DNA of 64,000 bases, from the NCBI GenBank assembly GCA_902712845.1, contig LR743504.1, positions 780,001 through 844,000 of the forward strand, given 5' to 3'. Positions 16,795 to 26,171 of the stretch are shown here, one piece after another (the stretch's first letter is position 1; every line of letters begins with the position of its first letter). The notes beneath the pieces were generated by a model. It was not told where the DNA came from, ran no database searches, and saw nothing but the letters and a program-made list of their open reading frames with translations. The translations under genes and the position numbers were made by a program. The stretch comes from Methylobacterium bullatum. GTDB lineage: Bacteria; Pseudomonadota; Alphaproteobacteria; Rhizobiales; Beijerinckiaceae.

Positions 16795-19005
16795 ATGGGA
16801 TTTGACCTGCGTCTACTCGGTTGGAAGGCGTTCCAGGACCTCTGCGCCACCGTTTCGGCCGAGGTGCTGGAGCGACCAGTTCAGACCTTTTTGCCCACTC
16901 GGGACGGCGGGCGCGATGGAGCGTTCTTGGGTACATGGCGCCCCGGGGGCGGCGCGGTTCGCGCAAAGTCTACCATTCAATGTAAGTTCTCGGAGCAGCC
17001 CGGCGCGAAGCTATCGTTGTCGAAGCTCAGTAGCGAACTTAAGAAGGCCGCGACCCTGGCGAAGAATGGCCTGGCTGAGGACTATGTCATCCTCACCAAT
17101 GCGGGCGTAACAGGGTTGTCGGACGAGAGGATCTGCAGGGCATTCGAGGGGGCAGGGGTCCAGACCTGCCAAGTCTTCGACGGCGATTGGATACTGAGAC
17201 AAATCCGGGAACGGCCGCGTCTGCGGATGATGGTCCCCCGCGTCTATGGGTTGCTGGATCTCGCTGGGGTGATCGTCGGGCCAGCCTACGACCAAGCGCG
17301 GGCCATCATTAGCAGCATGGGGCACGACCTTGGCGCCTTCGTCCCTACGGCGTCGCATCGCAAAGCGGTCGAGGCGCTAGGTGCGCATGGGTTCGTCCTG
17401 CTCGTCGGCGACCCCGCCACGGGGAAATCGACCATCGGGGCCACGTTGGCGTTAGGCGCGCTCGACGGCGGCTGCACCGGCGCGATCCGCATCTCATCGC
17501 CCGACTTACTTCATCTTTGGCGCCCTGCCGAGCGGCAGTTCTTGTGGGTTGATGACGCGTTCGGCCCAACCCAGTACGAGCCGGCACGCGTGCAGAGATG
17601 GAACGCCGAACTGCCCCTGCTCAAGGCAGCCGTGCGAGACGGCGCAAAGGTCGTGTTCACTACACGCAACTACATCTGGGAACGTGCTCGCCAACACCTC
17701 AAGCTGAGCGCCTTTGCGCTGCTCAGCGAAAGCCAGGTCGTGGTCGACGTCCAGGAACTTACATCCGACGAACGCGCGCAGATCCTCTACAATCACGTCC
17801 GCAACGGCGGCCAATCCCGTGAGATGAGGCGACGGCTGAAGCCTCACCTCGCACGGCTGGCCTCTAATCCAGCGCTGACGCCCGAAATTGCTCGCCGGCT
17901 CGGCGATCCCTTCATCACGGCACGGCTGCCAATCGCCGCCCCCGCTCTCGATGCCTTCGTGAACCATCCCGTCGAGTTCCTGAAGGAGGTTATAACCAAC
18001 CTTGGCGACGCCGGACGCGCGGCGCTGGCCCTAGTCTTCATGCATCCCGCATCTGGGTTGCCGTCGCCGATACAACGGGGCGAAACCCTCGAGACTGTGA
18101 CGCGGCTCACTGGCGTCGAAAGCGCAGAGATCGCTCGGGAGTTGCAGGCGATGAACGGCAGCCTCACGCTGCTGGTACCCGGACCGGACTCGGATCGGTG
18201 GGTTTTCCGCCATCCGACTATTGGCGACGCCTTTGCAGACATCGTCGCCAACTCGCAGGAGCTTGTCGAACTCTATGTCGCCGGCGCCCGACTGGAGCGG
18301 TTGATGGTTGAGGTTACCTGTGGGCCTCACAAACCCACGGGTGCGAAGGTTCGAGTCCCAGAGCACCTCTATCGGAACGTGATCGAGAGGATGTCGGCCG
18401 AGGCGTTCGACGACATTCAGAAAGGCTTCCTGGTCAGTCGATGCGACGCTCGGTTCGTTGCTGCCTTCGCGGACCGCCGTCCCGAAGTGCTCCGGCTCTC
18501 CCCAGGTACGCCGATGCAGGGCCACTCCAATACAAGGGTACTCTCCATCCTCGCCCACTTCGGCCTGTTGTCCGAGGCAAAGCTGGCAGAGGTTTTCGCC
18601 AAGATCGAGGAGTTTACAATTGTGGAAATGGACACTGGCCTCTTCAACGACGAGGAGGTTCGACGCCTGGTCACCGACGAGCAATTCACGGATCTCGAAA
18701 CCCGCTTCCGGGCCACCTGGTTGGACGATCTGGACGATACCGTTCGTAACTGGCGTTACAATTGGTTTAGCTCAGATCCTTTGGGGCTGGCCCAGTCGTT
18801 CAAGGAGGATTTAAGCCGTCTCGAACGGTTATTCTGCACAACGAGCAATGCCAGCGCCTTCATTAAGGCGCACGACGCGCTCGACGATTGGATCGCCGAA
18901 CTCGAGGAGGAGCAACCCGAACAAACTCTAAGTACCATCGGCCCTGTCGCCGCCGTGGAGCCCGGGGAGGGATCAACAGGGATCTTTGAGGACATAGATG
19001 CCTAA
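16795..19005 (+). CDS. Mrr-like restriction endonuclease fused to a STAND-type P-loop NTPase (antiviral candidate)
   Basis: 736 residues from the ATG at 16795, which has AGGA 4 bases upstream; a TTG at 16768 lacks a ribosome site. Residues 1-130 fit an Mrr-type PD-(D/E)xK nuclease: FQDLCATV helix, RDGGRDG with Asp41, then IQCKF with Gln62 and Lys64 (the QxK variant of Mrr enzymes). Residues about 195-330 are a P-loop NTPase with Walker A GDPATGKST (Lys211), Walker B FLWVDD and a sensor-like VVFTTRNYIW. A helical C-terminal region, probably the sensor, follows. This architecture resembles novel-STAND (nSTAND3) and Avs-like defence proteins, in which target sensing triggers the nuclease. It is shorter than typical Avs proteins. 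Confidence 0.75.
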   Translation: MGFDLRLLGWKAFQDLCATVSAEVLERPVQTFLPTRDGGRDGAFLGTWRPGGGAVRAKSTIQCKFSEQPGAKLSLSKLSSELKKAATLAKNGLAEDYVILTNAGVTGLSDERICRAFEGAGVQTCQVFDGDWILRQIRERPRLRMMVPRVYGLLDLAGVIVGPAYDQARAIISSMGHDLGAFVPTASHRKAVEALGAHGFVLLVGDPATGKSTIGATLALGALDGGCTGAIRISSPDLLHLWRPAERQFLWVDDAFGPTQYEPARVQRWNAELPLLKAAVRDGAKVVFTTRNYIWERARQHLKLSAFALLSESQVVVDVQELTSDERAQILYNHVRNGGQSREMRRRLKPHLARLASNPALTPEIARRLGDPFITARLPIAAPALDAFVNHPVEFLKEVITNLGDAGRAALALVFMHPASGLPSPIQRGETLETVTRLTGVESAEIARELQAMNGSLTLLVPGPDSDRWVFRHPTIGDAFADIVANSQELVELYVAGARLERLMVEVTCGPHKPTGAKVRVPEHLYRNVIERMSAEAFDDIQKGFLVSRCDARFVAAFADRRPEVLRLSPGTPMQGHSNTRVLSILAHFGLLSEAKLAEVFAKIEEFTIVEMDTGLFNDEEVRRLVTDEQFTDLETRFRATWLDDLDDTVRNWRYNWFSSDPLGLAQSFKEDLSRLERLFCTTSNASAFIKAHDALDDWIAELEEEQPEQTLSTIGPVAAVEPGEGSTGIFEDIDA

Positions 19006-19204
19006 GTCGATCGAAAGGCCGCCGCTTGAACCAAAAATTGCGCGAGTACCCTCCGTGCCCAATCGTCTATGGCAAGCAGAAGTCCTACCAACTGAGCCCG
19101 CACGAGATCTCGTAATCGAACCGCCCCGGGCGTGCCGCCAGCCGTTCTGGAGGAGGCGAAAGGACTGCGTTTGGCGCACACTGGAGGCACCGGGAAGTGG
19201 CTGA
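18998..19204 (+). CDS. Possible small protein overlapping the STAND gene end
   Basis: 68 residues, proline- and arginine-rich, with no recognised domain. The ATG overlaps the preceding stop by 8 bases and has AGGA 5 bases upstream, which suggests translational coupling. A basic WRRRKDCVWR segment lies near the C-terminus. Codon use is not strongly gene-like, so it may be a spurious frame. The remaining 179 bases before mod are empty. Confidence 0.3.
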   Translation: MPKSIERPPLEPKIARVPSVPNRLWQAEVLPTEPARDLVIEPPRACRQPFWRRRKDCVWRTLEAPGSG

Positions 19205-19383
19205 CCCCATTCCTCGCCGTCCTTCCGATGGTAATTTCGTACTGAAGATGCACATCGGCAACTGATGATGCACGGATGTTTAGCGGGAATCCTATAGATC
19301 GTGCTTCGGTTCTGTTCACCTCTCGTTCTCATTGGCGAGGTCGTGTAAGGTGGATACGAACTGACAGCTAGGAGAGAATCACC

Positions 19384-21339
19384 ATGGCGGAATTCGAAGA
19401 CGATCTCGCTTCCCTCGACCGCGAGGAGTTGGTCCGCCTGGTCCAGACCATGATGTCGAATGGCGTGGCATTGAATTTCCACGGAAAGCGTTCCGCGATC
19501 GAGATATCCAAGCGCGTCCGTCCACGTATTACGCGACGGGAGTCCAAGCTACACGTCGGCACACCTTTTCATCAGTCTCAAAACCTCCTCGTTGAGGGCG
19601 AGAACCTGCAGGCGATGGTGACGCTTTACAAGTACCGAGGTGCCGTCGATCTGATCCTAACGGATCCACCGTACAATACCGGGAATAACTTTCGGTACAA
19701 CGATCGCTGGGACCAGGATCCGAACGATCCCAATCTGGGGACGATCGTTGCGAAGGAAGACGGATCACGGCACACCAAGTGGATTAAGGCTCTCTATCCG
19801 CGCCTGCAGATGATGAAGTCGATGCTAAAGCCAAGTGGCGTGATTGCCGTGTGCATTGACGAAAATGAACTCTTCCACCTGGGCATGATGTTGGACGAGA
19901 TTTTTGACGAATCAAACAGGCTCGCCATAATAAATTGGCAGAAGACAACAGTAAAAAATAATTCGAAACATGTCTCTGCCACTACGGAGTACGTCTTAGT
20001 CTATGCCCGCGATAAAGCTTTGTCGCAGACTGGCTTGCTCAATCGCTCGGGGAAGTCTAATGCTCGTTTCGGAAATCCTGATCGTGACAATAGTGGGCAA
20101 TGGAAGCAGGGTGATCTGACAGGTACTGGCGCGGAAAGTCATCGTACAGCGCTCTATGCGATCCAGTCGCCCTTCGATGGTGCGCTGCATTGGCCAGGAG
20201 AGAATCGCTGCTGGGCGTTCGAGAAGCAAAGAATGAAGAGTTGGCTCGAAGCATGGGGTTCTAAGTACGAGGAGAAGAATATCGACGACGGCAGGACGAA
20301 GGCACTTGTTCTAAAGCAGGCCCCTCTCCCGGGCTCAACGTCGTTCGCCCCGGATAATCCGGTGCTAACGAAGGCACGAAAGCTCGCTGAAGCAAAGCTA
20401 GCCGCTGGTGGGTGGCCCAAACTCTACTTCGGTTTGAAGGGAACTGCGAAGCCGATGGCGAAGGTCTATATGTCGGAGATCAAGGCCGGCGTTGTGCCCA
20501 CAACCTTCTGGGTCGATGAGGAGGAAGAGTTCGAACCTGTTGAACTTGGAGCGGTATCGTGGGACTCCTCAGAAACCGGACGAAGCCGCGAGGGTCTCGA
20601 AGAACTTGATAAGATTGTCGGGGCGGGACATGGCTTCATGACCGTGAAGCCGCTGAAGCTAATGCAAAAGATCATACAGATCTGGTGCCCTCCCAACGGC
20701 CTCGTCATGGATCCGTACGTTGGATCAGGAACGACAGGACACGCTATACTGTCGCTAAACAAGGAAACTGGATCGGACCGGCGCTTCATCTTGATTGAAC
20801 AGGGGGCACCCGAGAACGGCGACAAGTACGCCAGGACTTTAACGTGGAAGCGGCTTCGCAACGCGATCACCGGAGAACGCCCTGGGAATAAGTACGCGGA
20901 GGCGCTCGGCGGAGGTTTCGAGTATCGCCTTCTTACGAAAACGATCGACGCTCGTGCCGTGATGTCCATGAAACGCGACGAGCTGGTCGACGTGGTGCTG
21001 ACCTCCCATTGGGAAACCCACAAGCGTGCTGCGGCGAACATCCAACGCGTCGACGACGGCTACCAGTTCCTCATCGGCCGCGACGCCGATGGCGAGGGCT
21101 ATTTCCTCATATGGGACCATGAAGGTCCAGTCGGTTCGCTTGATCTCGACAGCTACAAAATTGTCTCCGCTGAAGCGCGGAAGGCAGGGATCGTCCCGCC
21201 GTTCCACGTCTACGCACGCTACGAAGACTTTCAGTCGCCCAACGTAAGGTTCTGGAAGATCCCGGATAAGATTCTCGCGCATTTCGGACTTGAAGAGAAC
21301 GAGCGGTTCAACGACGAGACGATAGAGGATGCCGCCTGA
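19384..21339 (+). CDS. Type III-like DNA methyltransferase (Mod), beta-class amino-methyltransferase
   Basis: 651 residues. The catalytic motif DPPY is at residues 94-97 and the AdoMet-binding motif DPYVGSGTTG is at 443, the order of the beta class, which transfers a methyl group to the exocyclic amino group of adenine or cytosine. The variable region between them should hold target recognition. The length matches Mod subunits of type III systems such as EcoP15I. It has a good ribosome site (AGGAGAG, 6 bases upstream). The stop overlaps the res start (TGATG), so both subunits are coupled. Mod alone protects host DNA; with Res it forms the restriction complex. Confidence 0.9.
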   Translation: MAEFEDDLASLDREELVRLVQTMMSNGVALNFHGKRSAIEISKRVRPRITRRESKLHVGTPFHQSQNLLVEGENLQAMVTLYKYRGAVDLILTDPPYNTGNNFRYNDRWDQDPNDPNLGTIVAKEDGSRHTKWIKALYPRLQMMKSMLKPSGVIAVCIDENELFHLGMMLDEIFDESNRLAIINWQKTTVKNNSKHVSATTEYVLVYARDKALSQTGLLNRSGKSNARFGNPDRDNSGQWKQGDLTGTGAESHRTALYAIQSPFDGALHWPGENRCWAFEKQRMKSWLEAWGSKYEEKNIDDGRTKALVLKQAPLPGSTSFAPDNPVLTKARKLAEAKLAAGGWPKLYFGLKGTAKPMAKVYMSEIKAGVVPTTFWVDEEEEFEPVELGAVSWDSSETGRSREGLEELDKIVGAGHGFMTVKPLKLMQKIIQIWCPPNGLVMDPYVGSGTTGHAILSLNKETGSDRRFILIEQGAPENGDKYARTLTWKRLRNAITGERPGNKYAEALGGGFEYRLLTKTIDARAVMSMKRDELVDVVLTSHWETHKRAAANIQRVDDGYQFLIGRDADGEGYFLIWDHEGPVGSLDLDSYKIVSAEARKAGIVPPFHVYARYEDFQSPNVRFWKIPDKILAHFGLEENERFNDETIEDAA

Positions 21340-23675
21340 TGCGAGCGCTCGGTTTCCAACAAGACGCCTCACGCCAGATCGCGAGGCGCTTCGGCGAGTA
21401 TGTTCGCGACCCGTTGACGATTAGCAGAACGCGCACGGTTCCATTCTTTCAGCTACTGGTTTCGATCACCGGCAGCGGCAAGACACTGATTCTCGCAGAT
21501 GCGGTCTCGCAGATGCAGGCATATCTGCCGAGGCAGCCCGTCGTCCTCTGGCTGTCCAAAGGTCGAGTCGTCGTCTGGCAGACCTACGCCAACCTGGCGC
21601 ATGGGCGGTACGCGGACAACGTCCCTGGCTTCGTGACGAAACCGCTTCTCGAGGTTGCACCGTCGGATATCGAGGATGCGGCGACGCCGCTGCTCCTTGT
21701 GGCCACGGTCGGCAAGTTCGCGCAACGCGATCAAAACGACTCAGACTTGCGCATCTACCAGGCACAGCTCGACCTTGCGGACGAGTCGCTCTGGACGATG
21801 CTGAAGCGCCGCCGGGCGAATGACGCCACGAGACGGCCGCTGATAGTCGTGTACGACGAAGGTCAGAACCTAACCGATCTCCAGACAGAGCGGCTGCTGG
21901 AACTCGACCCGGATGCCCTCGTATCGGCCAGCGCGACCCCGAGCGTTCCCAAGGCACTCGAATGGATCATGAACCGCCTGCGGCACGACAAGGTTTGGAA
22001 GGAAGCCGACTTCTCGACCACTGTCTCCAGCGCGTCCGTGGTCGCCGAGGGTCTGGTGAAGCGACGCATTTCGATTGGCGGATACGTCACGCCGATGGAG
22101 ACTGCGGTCGACGCGATGCTTCAGGATATGCGCGACGCCACTGTGGCTGCCGCGGAGTTGGACGAACCCTTCCGGCCAAAGGCGATCTACGTATCGTCAA
22201 CGAACACCGTGGACGGTGTGCCAGCCTCCGAGGACGTCAGGAAGCCTTTTGAGCAACGCCAGGCTCGCCCGATCGTGATCTGGCGCCATCTGGTCGCGTC
22301 CGGCGTCGATCCGGCAAAGATCGCCGTTTACTCGCAGTTGCGGTTCGAGAAAGATACGCCCCCTCCCAAGTCGTTTCGGCTCTTTGGCGCTGGCGATCGG
22401 GACTACGACCGCTTCACGGCGGGGAACTTCGAGCACATTATTTTCAATCTGTCCCTGCAGGAAGGATGGGACGATCCAATGTGCGGCTTCGCCTACATCG
22501 ACAAGGAAATGGCGTCCGCCCGCCAGATCACCCAGGTCATCGGGCGCGTCCTTCGCCAGCCGCGGGCGACCCACTTCCCCGATCCGATCCTCAACACCGC
22601 CCACTTCTACATTCGTGCTGACGAGCGCGGCATCTTCGAGAACATCATCGACGAGATTGGACGCGAGTTGGCGTCCGAGCATCCGTCGGTCGAGTTCCAG
22701 GTCCGCACCGAGAACCTTCGAGCCACGGCTTATCGGGAGACGCCCTCCAGGCAGCGTCTCGTTCCTACTGTCGGCCTCTATACCGGTCCGGCAAGGGAGG
22801 CGATCCGAGGGATCGTCGGGCGGATGCTGAACTTCCGCCCCGGAAACGAGGACACCGTTGGCCAAGGAGCGCGGATGCAAGTGCTGCAGGAGATTGGTGC
22901 CGGCGGAAGAATCGACTACGAATGGATCGAGATCGAGCACAGCAATCGGTTGTCTGCCAGAACTATCTTTCGTCGCGAGGTACAGCGCCTGTTCCCGGGA
23001 GGTGCTCGCCGCGGCGGCGGTCCGGTCAATTTGGTAGACATAGAGCTCCCGAAGTTCGATGCGCTTGTTGAGATCACCAGCCCGGCCGCCGACCACGTGC
23101 GCAGTATAGCTGCCCAGGTCGTCTCAGCCTTCGTAGACAATTCGCGGCTCATTCAGAACGACGACGATCGACCCTACGCGGTAGGACCGGTCGCCGTCGA
23201 TCCGGTCACCGCCTTACCGTTCACGAACGCACTTCATGCCAGATACAGCGGGCTTAACGATTTCGAACTCGCGATCGCGAGGGCACTCGACAGGACACAA
23301 AGGGTCTGGTGTCGCAATCCAGAGGGTTCCGGGTACCATATTCCTTTGCTCGACCGTGGACCGACCGGCGTCTTCTTCCCTGACTTCCTGGTCTGGCTCG
23401 ACCGGATCGTGGTCGCCGTCGAGACCAAGGGTGATCACCTTTTCTCGGAAGACTCCCGACGGAAGTTGTTTGAGATCGCGTCGACGGGCGAGCGATCTCG
23501 GATGGTCATTAGGATGATTACGGAAGGGCAATGGTCCGTCGCACCTGGAGGACAGGTCTCGCGTAACGGTAGGACTGGTTTCACATCGTGGCGACAGGAT
23601 GCTGGGAGACTGGTGCCAATTCACCACGATGACGCTCGCAACGCGGTTGAAACAGTTCTAAGGATCGATGATTAA
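21339..23675 (+). CDS. Type III-like restriction enzyme subunit (Res): SF2 helicase plus PD-(D/E)xK nuclease
   Basis: 778 residues. Helicase motifs: Walker A TGSGKT (Lys48), motif II as VVYDEGQ (Asp173-Glu174), SASATPS (motif III), and QVIGRVLRQPRA (motif VI). The C-terminal nuclease reads FPDFLVW...VVAVETKG, giving Asp682, Glu695 and Lys697 of a PD-(D/E)xK site. This matches type III Res, which translocates or slides on DNA and cuts when two unmethylated sites interact. At 778 residues it is clearly shorter than EcoP1I/EcoP15I Res (about 970), so it may be a compact branch. Coupled to mod by a one-base overlap. Confidence 0.88.
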   Translation: MRALGFQQDASRQIARRFGEYVRDPLTISRTRTVPFFQLLVSITGSGKTLILADAVSQMQAYLPRQPVVLWLSKGRVVVWQTYANLAHGRYADNVPGFVTKPLLEVAPSDIEDAATPLLLVATVGKFAQRDQNDSDLRIYQAQLDLADESLWTMLKRRRANDATRRPLIVVYDEGQNLTDLQTERLLELDPDALVSASATPSVPKALEWIMNRLRHDKVWKEADFSTTVSSASVVAEGLVKRRISIGGYVTPMETAVDAMLQDMRDATVAAAELDEPFRPKAIYVSSTNTVDGVPASEDVRKPFEQRQARPIVIWRHLVASGVDPAKIAVYSQLRFEKDTPPPKSFRLFGAGDRDYDRFTAGNFEHIIFNLSLQEGWDDPMCGFAYIDKEMASARQITQVIGRVLRQPRATHFPDPILNTAHFYIRADERGIFENIIDEIGRELASEHPSVEFQVRTENLRATAYRETPSRQRLVPTVGLYTGPAREAIRGIVGRMLNFRPGNEDTVGQGARMQVLQEIGAGGRIDYEWIEIEHSNRLSARTIFRREVQRLFPGGARRGGGPVNLVDIELPKFDALVEITSPAADHVRSIAAQVVSAFVDNSRLIQNDDDRPYAVGPVAVDPVTALPFTNALHARYSGLNDFELAIARALDRTQRVWCRNPEGSGYHIPLLDRGPTGVFFPDFLVWLDRIVVAVETKGDHLFSEDSRRKLFEIASTGERSRMVIRMITEGQWSVAPGGQVSRNGRTGFTSWRQDAGRLVPIHHDDARNAVETVLRIDD

Positions 23676-23950
23676 CACACTGGATCCCTGTTACCGCTTT
23701 AGAAAAAGCGTTCGGACTTGGTGGAGGGGAAGTATTGTCCTGCCGGATCTCATGTCTGCTTACACTTTAGCAGCGGAACCGATCGAAAGGTCTGCATGGC
23801 CACAGGGCTGGTGGAGTAACGGCAGAACATACGCCCGCTTTCGGAAGCCGCGCGATCGCGCATGCGCGGTAGAGTTGGGTCGAAAGCTTGCCCCTGCAGC
23901 GAGCATCAAACGTCAGATTTTCACCACTAGCGAAGCGAAGCTAGCGGGAA

Positions 23951-23982
23951 GCGGACGGAAGTCGAGCATGAATTCCGTCCGC
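23951..23982. terminator. Hairpin downstream of mod-res, probable terminator
   Basis: Perfect 10-base arms (GCGGACGGAA / TTCCGTCCGC) with a 12-base loop, followed by a short GTTT. It lies in the 450-base stretch 23676-24125 between res and the first IS element. That stretch has no convincing gene; one open frame overlapping the res stop has no ribosome site or known domain. Confidence 0.45.
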
Positions 23983-24209
23983 GTTTGGCGTCAGACCGAC
24001 TGGAAGTCTTGGTCGCGGGACTGCCAATTTCGCGTCTCCTGAATGCGGTTCTGGACTTGGTTGGCAAGTTGGGCGGAATCGCCGTGATGGTTGATAGTTA
24101 TGGGCGCAGTGATCGAAGCACCGTTAGAGGTGGCTCGGCAAATCTGCACAGCGGGCTGAGTGGATTGTCTGCCTGAAGGCGGCCAGGATGGCTGCGATCA
24201 GGAGAGACG

Positions 24210-24524
24210 ATGACGAAGAGACCCAGGCGGAACCACAGCCCTGCCTTCAAGGCGAAGGTGGCGTTGGCAGCAGTGCGCGGCGAGAAGACGCTGGCCGAGT
24301 TGGCGCAGCAGTTTGATGTGCATCCCAATCAGATCACGCAGTGGCGTTCCCAACTTCTGGAAGGGGCCGCCGGCGTCTTCGGATCTGAGGCCACCGTGAT
24401 TGCCGCCACGCCAGTGATCGACGTGAAGACGCTGCATGCCAAGATCGGAGAGCTCACGCTGGCCAACGATTTTTTGGAAGGCGCGCTCGACAAGGCCGGA
24501 CTGTTGCCGAGCGCAAGACGATGA
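24210..24524 (+). CDS. IS3-family transposase OrfA
   Basis: 104 residues with a helix-turn-helix typical of IS3 OrfA (FKAKVALAAVRGEKTLAELAQQFDVHPNQITQWR is the helical DNA-binding stretch, residues about 13-46) that binds the inverted repeats. A short leucine-rich coiled coil follows (KTLHAKIGELTLANDFLEGAL). The stop overlaps the orfB start (ATGA). IS3 elements usually make an OrfAB fusion by programmed -1 frameshifting, but no obvious slippery A-run is present, so coupled translation may be used. Confidence 0.9.
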   Translation: MTKRPRRNHSPAFKAKVALAAVRGEKTLAELAQQFDVHPNQITQWRSQLLEGAAGVFGSEATVIAATPVIDVKTLHAKIGELTLANDFLEGALDKAGLLPSARR

Positions 24525-25345
24525 TCGACCGCTCCCATGCTCTGCCGGTTGCCGGGCAGGCACGCGAACTCGGGATCAGCCGGGGAAGCGTCTACTACCT
24601 GCCGCGCCCTGTCTCGGCCGCCGATCTCGCACTCATGCGACGGATCGACGAACTGCATCTGGAATATCCCTTCGCCGGCAGCCGTATGCTGCGCGACCTA
24701 CTGGCCGGGGAAGGCATCAGCGTTGGCCGCCTGCACGTCGCGACGCTGATGAAGCGCATGGCGATCGAGGCACTCTACCGCAGGCCGAACACGTCGAAGC
24801 CGGCGCCGGGCCACAAGATCTACCCCTACCTGCTCCGCAAGCTGCCGGTGACGCACCCCAATCAGGTCTGGGCCATGGACATTACCTACATTCCCATGGC
24901 CCGGGGCTTCGTCTATCTCGCTGCCGTCGTCGACTGGTTCAGCCGGCGGGTGCTGAGCTGGCGGCTGTCCATCACGATGCAGGCGGACTTCTGCATCGAG
25001 GCCGTCGAAGAGGCCTTGGCTCGCTTCGGGCAACCCGAAATCTTCAATACCGATCAGGGTTCGCAGTTCACCAGCAACGACTTCACGAAGGTCATGCTGG
25101 CCAAGGAGATCAAGATCAGCATGGACGGCAAGGGCGCGTGGCGTGACAACGTCTTCGTCGAACGGCTCTGGAAATCGTTGAAATACGAGGAGGTCTATCT
25201 CCGGGCTTATGAGACCGTCAGCCATGCCCGGGCATCAATCGGCCGATACCTCGACTTCTACAACGGACGACGCCTGCATTCGAGCCTGGGGCGCAAAACC
25301 CCAGACCACGCCTACTTCAACAAGCCGCTTCTCGAAGCGGCATAA
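24521..25345 (+). CDS. IS3-family transposase OrfB (DDE integrase core)
   Basis: 274 residues. An HTH-like N-terminus (ARELGISRGSVYYLPR) is followed by the retroviral integrase-type core: first Asp in WAMDITYIP, second Asp in NTDQGSQFTS, and catalytic Glu in FVERLWKSLKYEEV. The set is complete, so the enzyme should be active. The protein is identical to the copy at 34969-35793, which suggests recent transposition or gene conversion. Confidence 0.93.
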   Translation: MIDRSHALPVAGQARELGISRGSVYYLPRPVSAADLALMRRIDELHLEYPFAGSRMLRDLLAGEGISVGRLHVATLMKRMAIEALYRRPNTSKPAPGHKIYPYLLRKLPVTHPNQVWAMDITYIPMARGFVYLAAVVDWFSRRVLSWRLSITMQADFCIEAVEEALARFGQPEIFNTDQGSQFTSNDFTKVMLAKEIKISMDGKGAWRDNVFVERLWKSLKYEEVYLRAYETVSHARASIGRYLDFYNGRRLHSSLGRKTPDHAYFNKPLLEAA

Positions 25346-25700
25346 ACCCGGCAGGCAATCCACTTAGCAGGTCGCCGAGCCTGTTCAGACAAACCGAGCC
25401 ACCTCTGGCTACATCGACGAACCCGAGCATCGCGCGCTGAAAAGCGCTGTCCTTCATAAGATATAGGGCGGATGGCTCCTTTCGACCCCGGCCGTCGCGA
25501 GATGAGTGGTAGGCTCTTCCGGAAAGCAGAAATGCTTCAAAAAGATTACCGCACGCTGTGCACCCGTTAGCCATCCGCTACCACAATTTTTATGCAGCTG
25601 GGTTGGCCCTACTGCGTTCAGAATAAGCGCGCCCATCGATCCGTTCTGAATGAACCCTAGCGCAAAAATTCGTGGGCAAGGAGGCTGAGGATACGCCTGC

Positions 25701-25729
25701 TTGACATGATAATGACCATTCACTATCAA
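25701..25729 (+). promoter_or_regulatory. Promoter with embedded TetR-type operator, site 1
   Basis: TTGACA (-35), a 17-base spacer and TATCAA (-10). The palindrome TGATAATGA-CCAT-TCACTATCA (25707-25728) fills the space between and over the -10. Sites at 27297-27325 and 28637-28665 have the same layout. A repressor bound here would block polymerase; the TetR gene at 28861 is the obvious candidate. What this copy drives is unclear. Confidence 0.65.
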
Positions 25730-25856
25730 TGCCCTTGCCGGCTCTGGGTGTTCTACCAGCGAAAGCGCGGAACATCTGCGGACAGGTGCCATACTCCGCC
25801 CATTGCGAAATCTGGACTTCGCAAGGCGGGTTTTGGTCGCGGGCGGAGAATGCTCA

Positions 25857-26171
25857 ATGTACATGCTAAAATCAGCAAGCATTTTATCATATGTAAGACA
25901 GCACTTTCTTCGTTCGGATTGTGCCAATGTGCCCATTCTATCAGTTAGATGCCTCCGAATGGTAGTCTACTGGTCTGCTATGCTGTCGGTGCTGACAGGC
26001 GGACTCATTGCCGTCAACCCGCTTCGAGGAGCGGAGCCGTTTATCGGACGTCACGTCGCCGACATGTTCGTTTTCTCGGTGCTGAGAAACAATCCGGAAC
26101 GCCTTGTTCCCCATCTCGCCCCTTCGCCAACAGCAGCTTCGATCCAAGTGGGCCGGAGGGCGGAACGGTGA
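25857..26171 (+). CDS. Hypothetical protein downstream of operator site 1
   Basis: 104 residues, no recognised family. A hydrophobic segment (MVVYWSAMLSVLTGGLIAV) suggests one membrane helix. The reading frame lies about 120 bases downstream of the operator-bearing promoter and is the only plausible target of it. The DNA is AT-rich compared with the chromosome and codon use is weak, so it may be a decayed or spurious frame. Confidence 0.25.
   Translation: MYMLKSASILSYVRQHFLRSDCANVPILSVRCLRMVVYWSAMLSVLTGGLIAVNPLRGAEPFIGRHVADMFVFSVLRNNPERLVPHLAPSPTAASIQVGRRAER

Larger units (their letters stand above)
24126..25406 (+). mobile_element. IS3-family insertion sequence, copy 1 (1281 bp)
   Basis: Terminal inverted repeats share the outer 13 bases AGAGGTGGCTCGG and match imperfectly for about 26 bases (left continues CAAATCTGCACAG, right TTTGTCTGAACAG). 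It contains overlapping orfA and orfB. A copy of identical length with identical proteins lies inverted at 34908-36188. No target duplication is visible: the flanks are GTT and GGC. Confidence 0.92.

Noticed and set aside
18322..18367. tRNA-like 3' half (GGTTCGAGTCCCAGAGCACC)
   Set aside because: It lies inside the coding frame of the STAND gene, has no acceptor or D arm on its 5' side, and is best explained by chance.
23668..24042. 124-codon frame overlapping the res stop
   Set aside because: Overlap resembles coupling but there is no ribosome site and the sequence contains the terminator-like hairpin; no gene signal.
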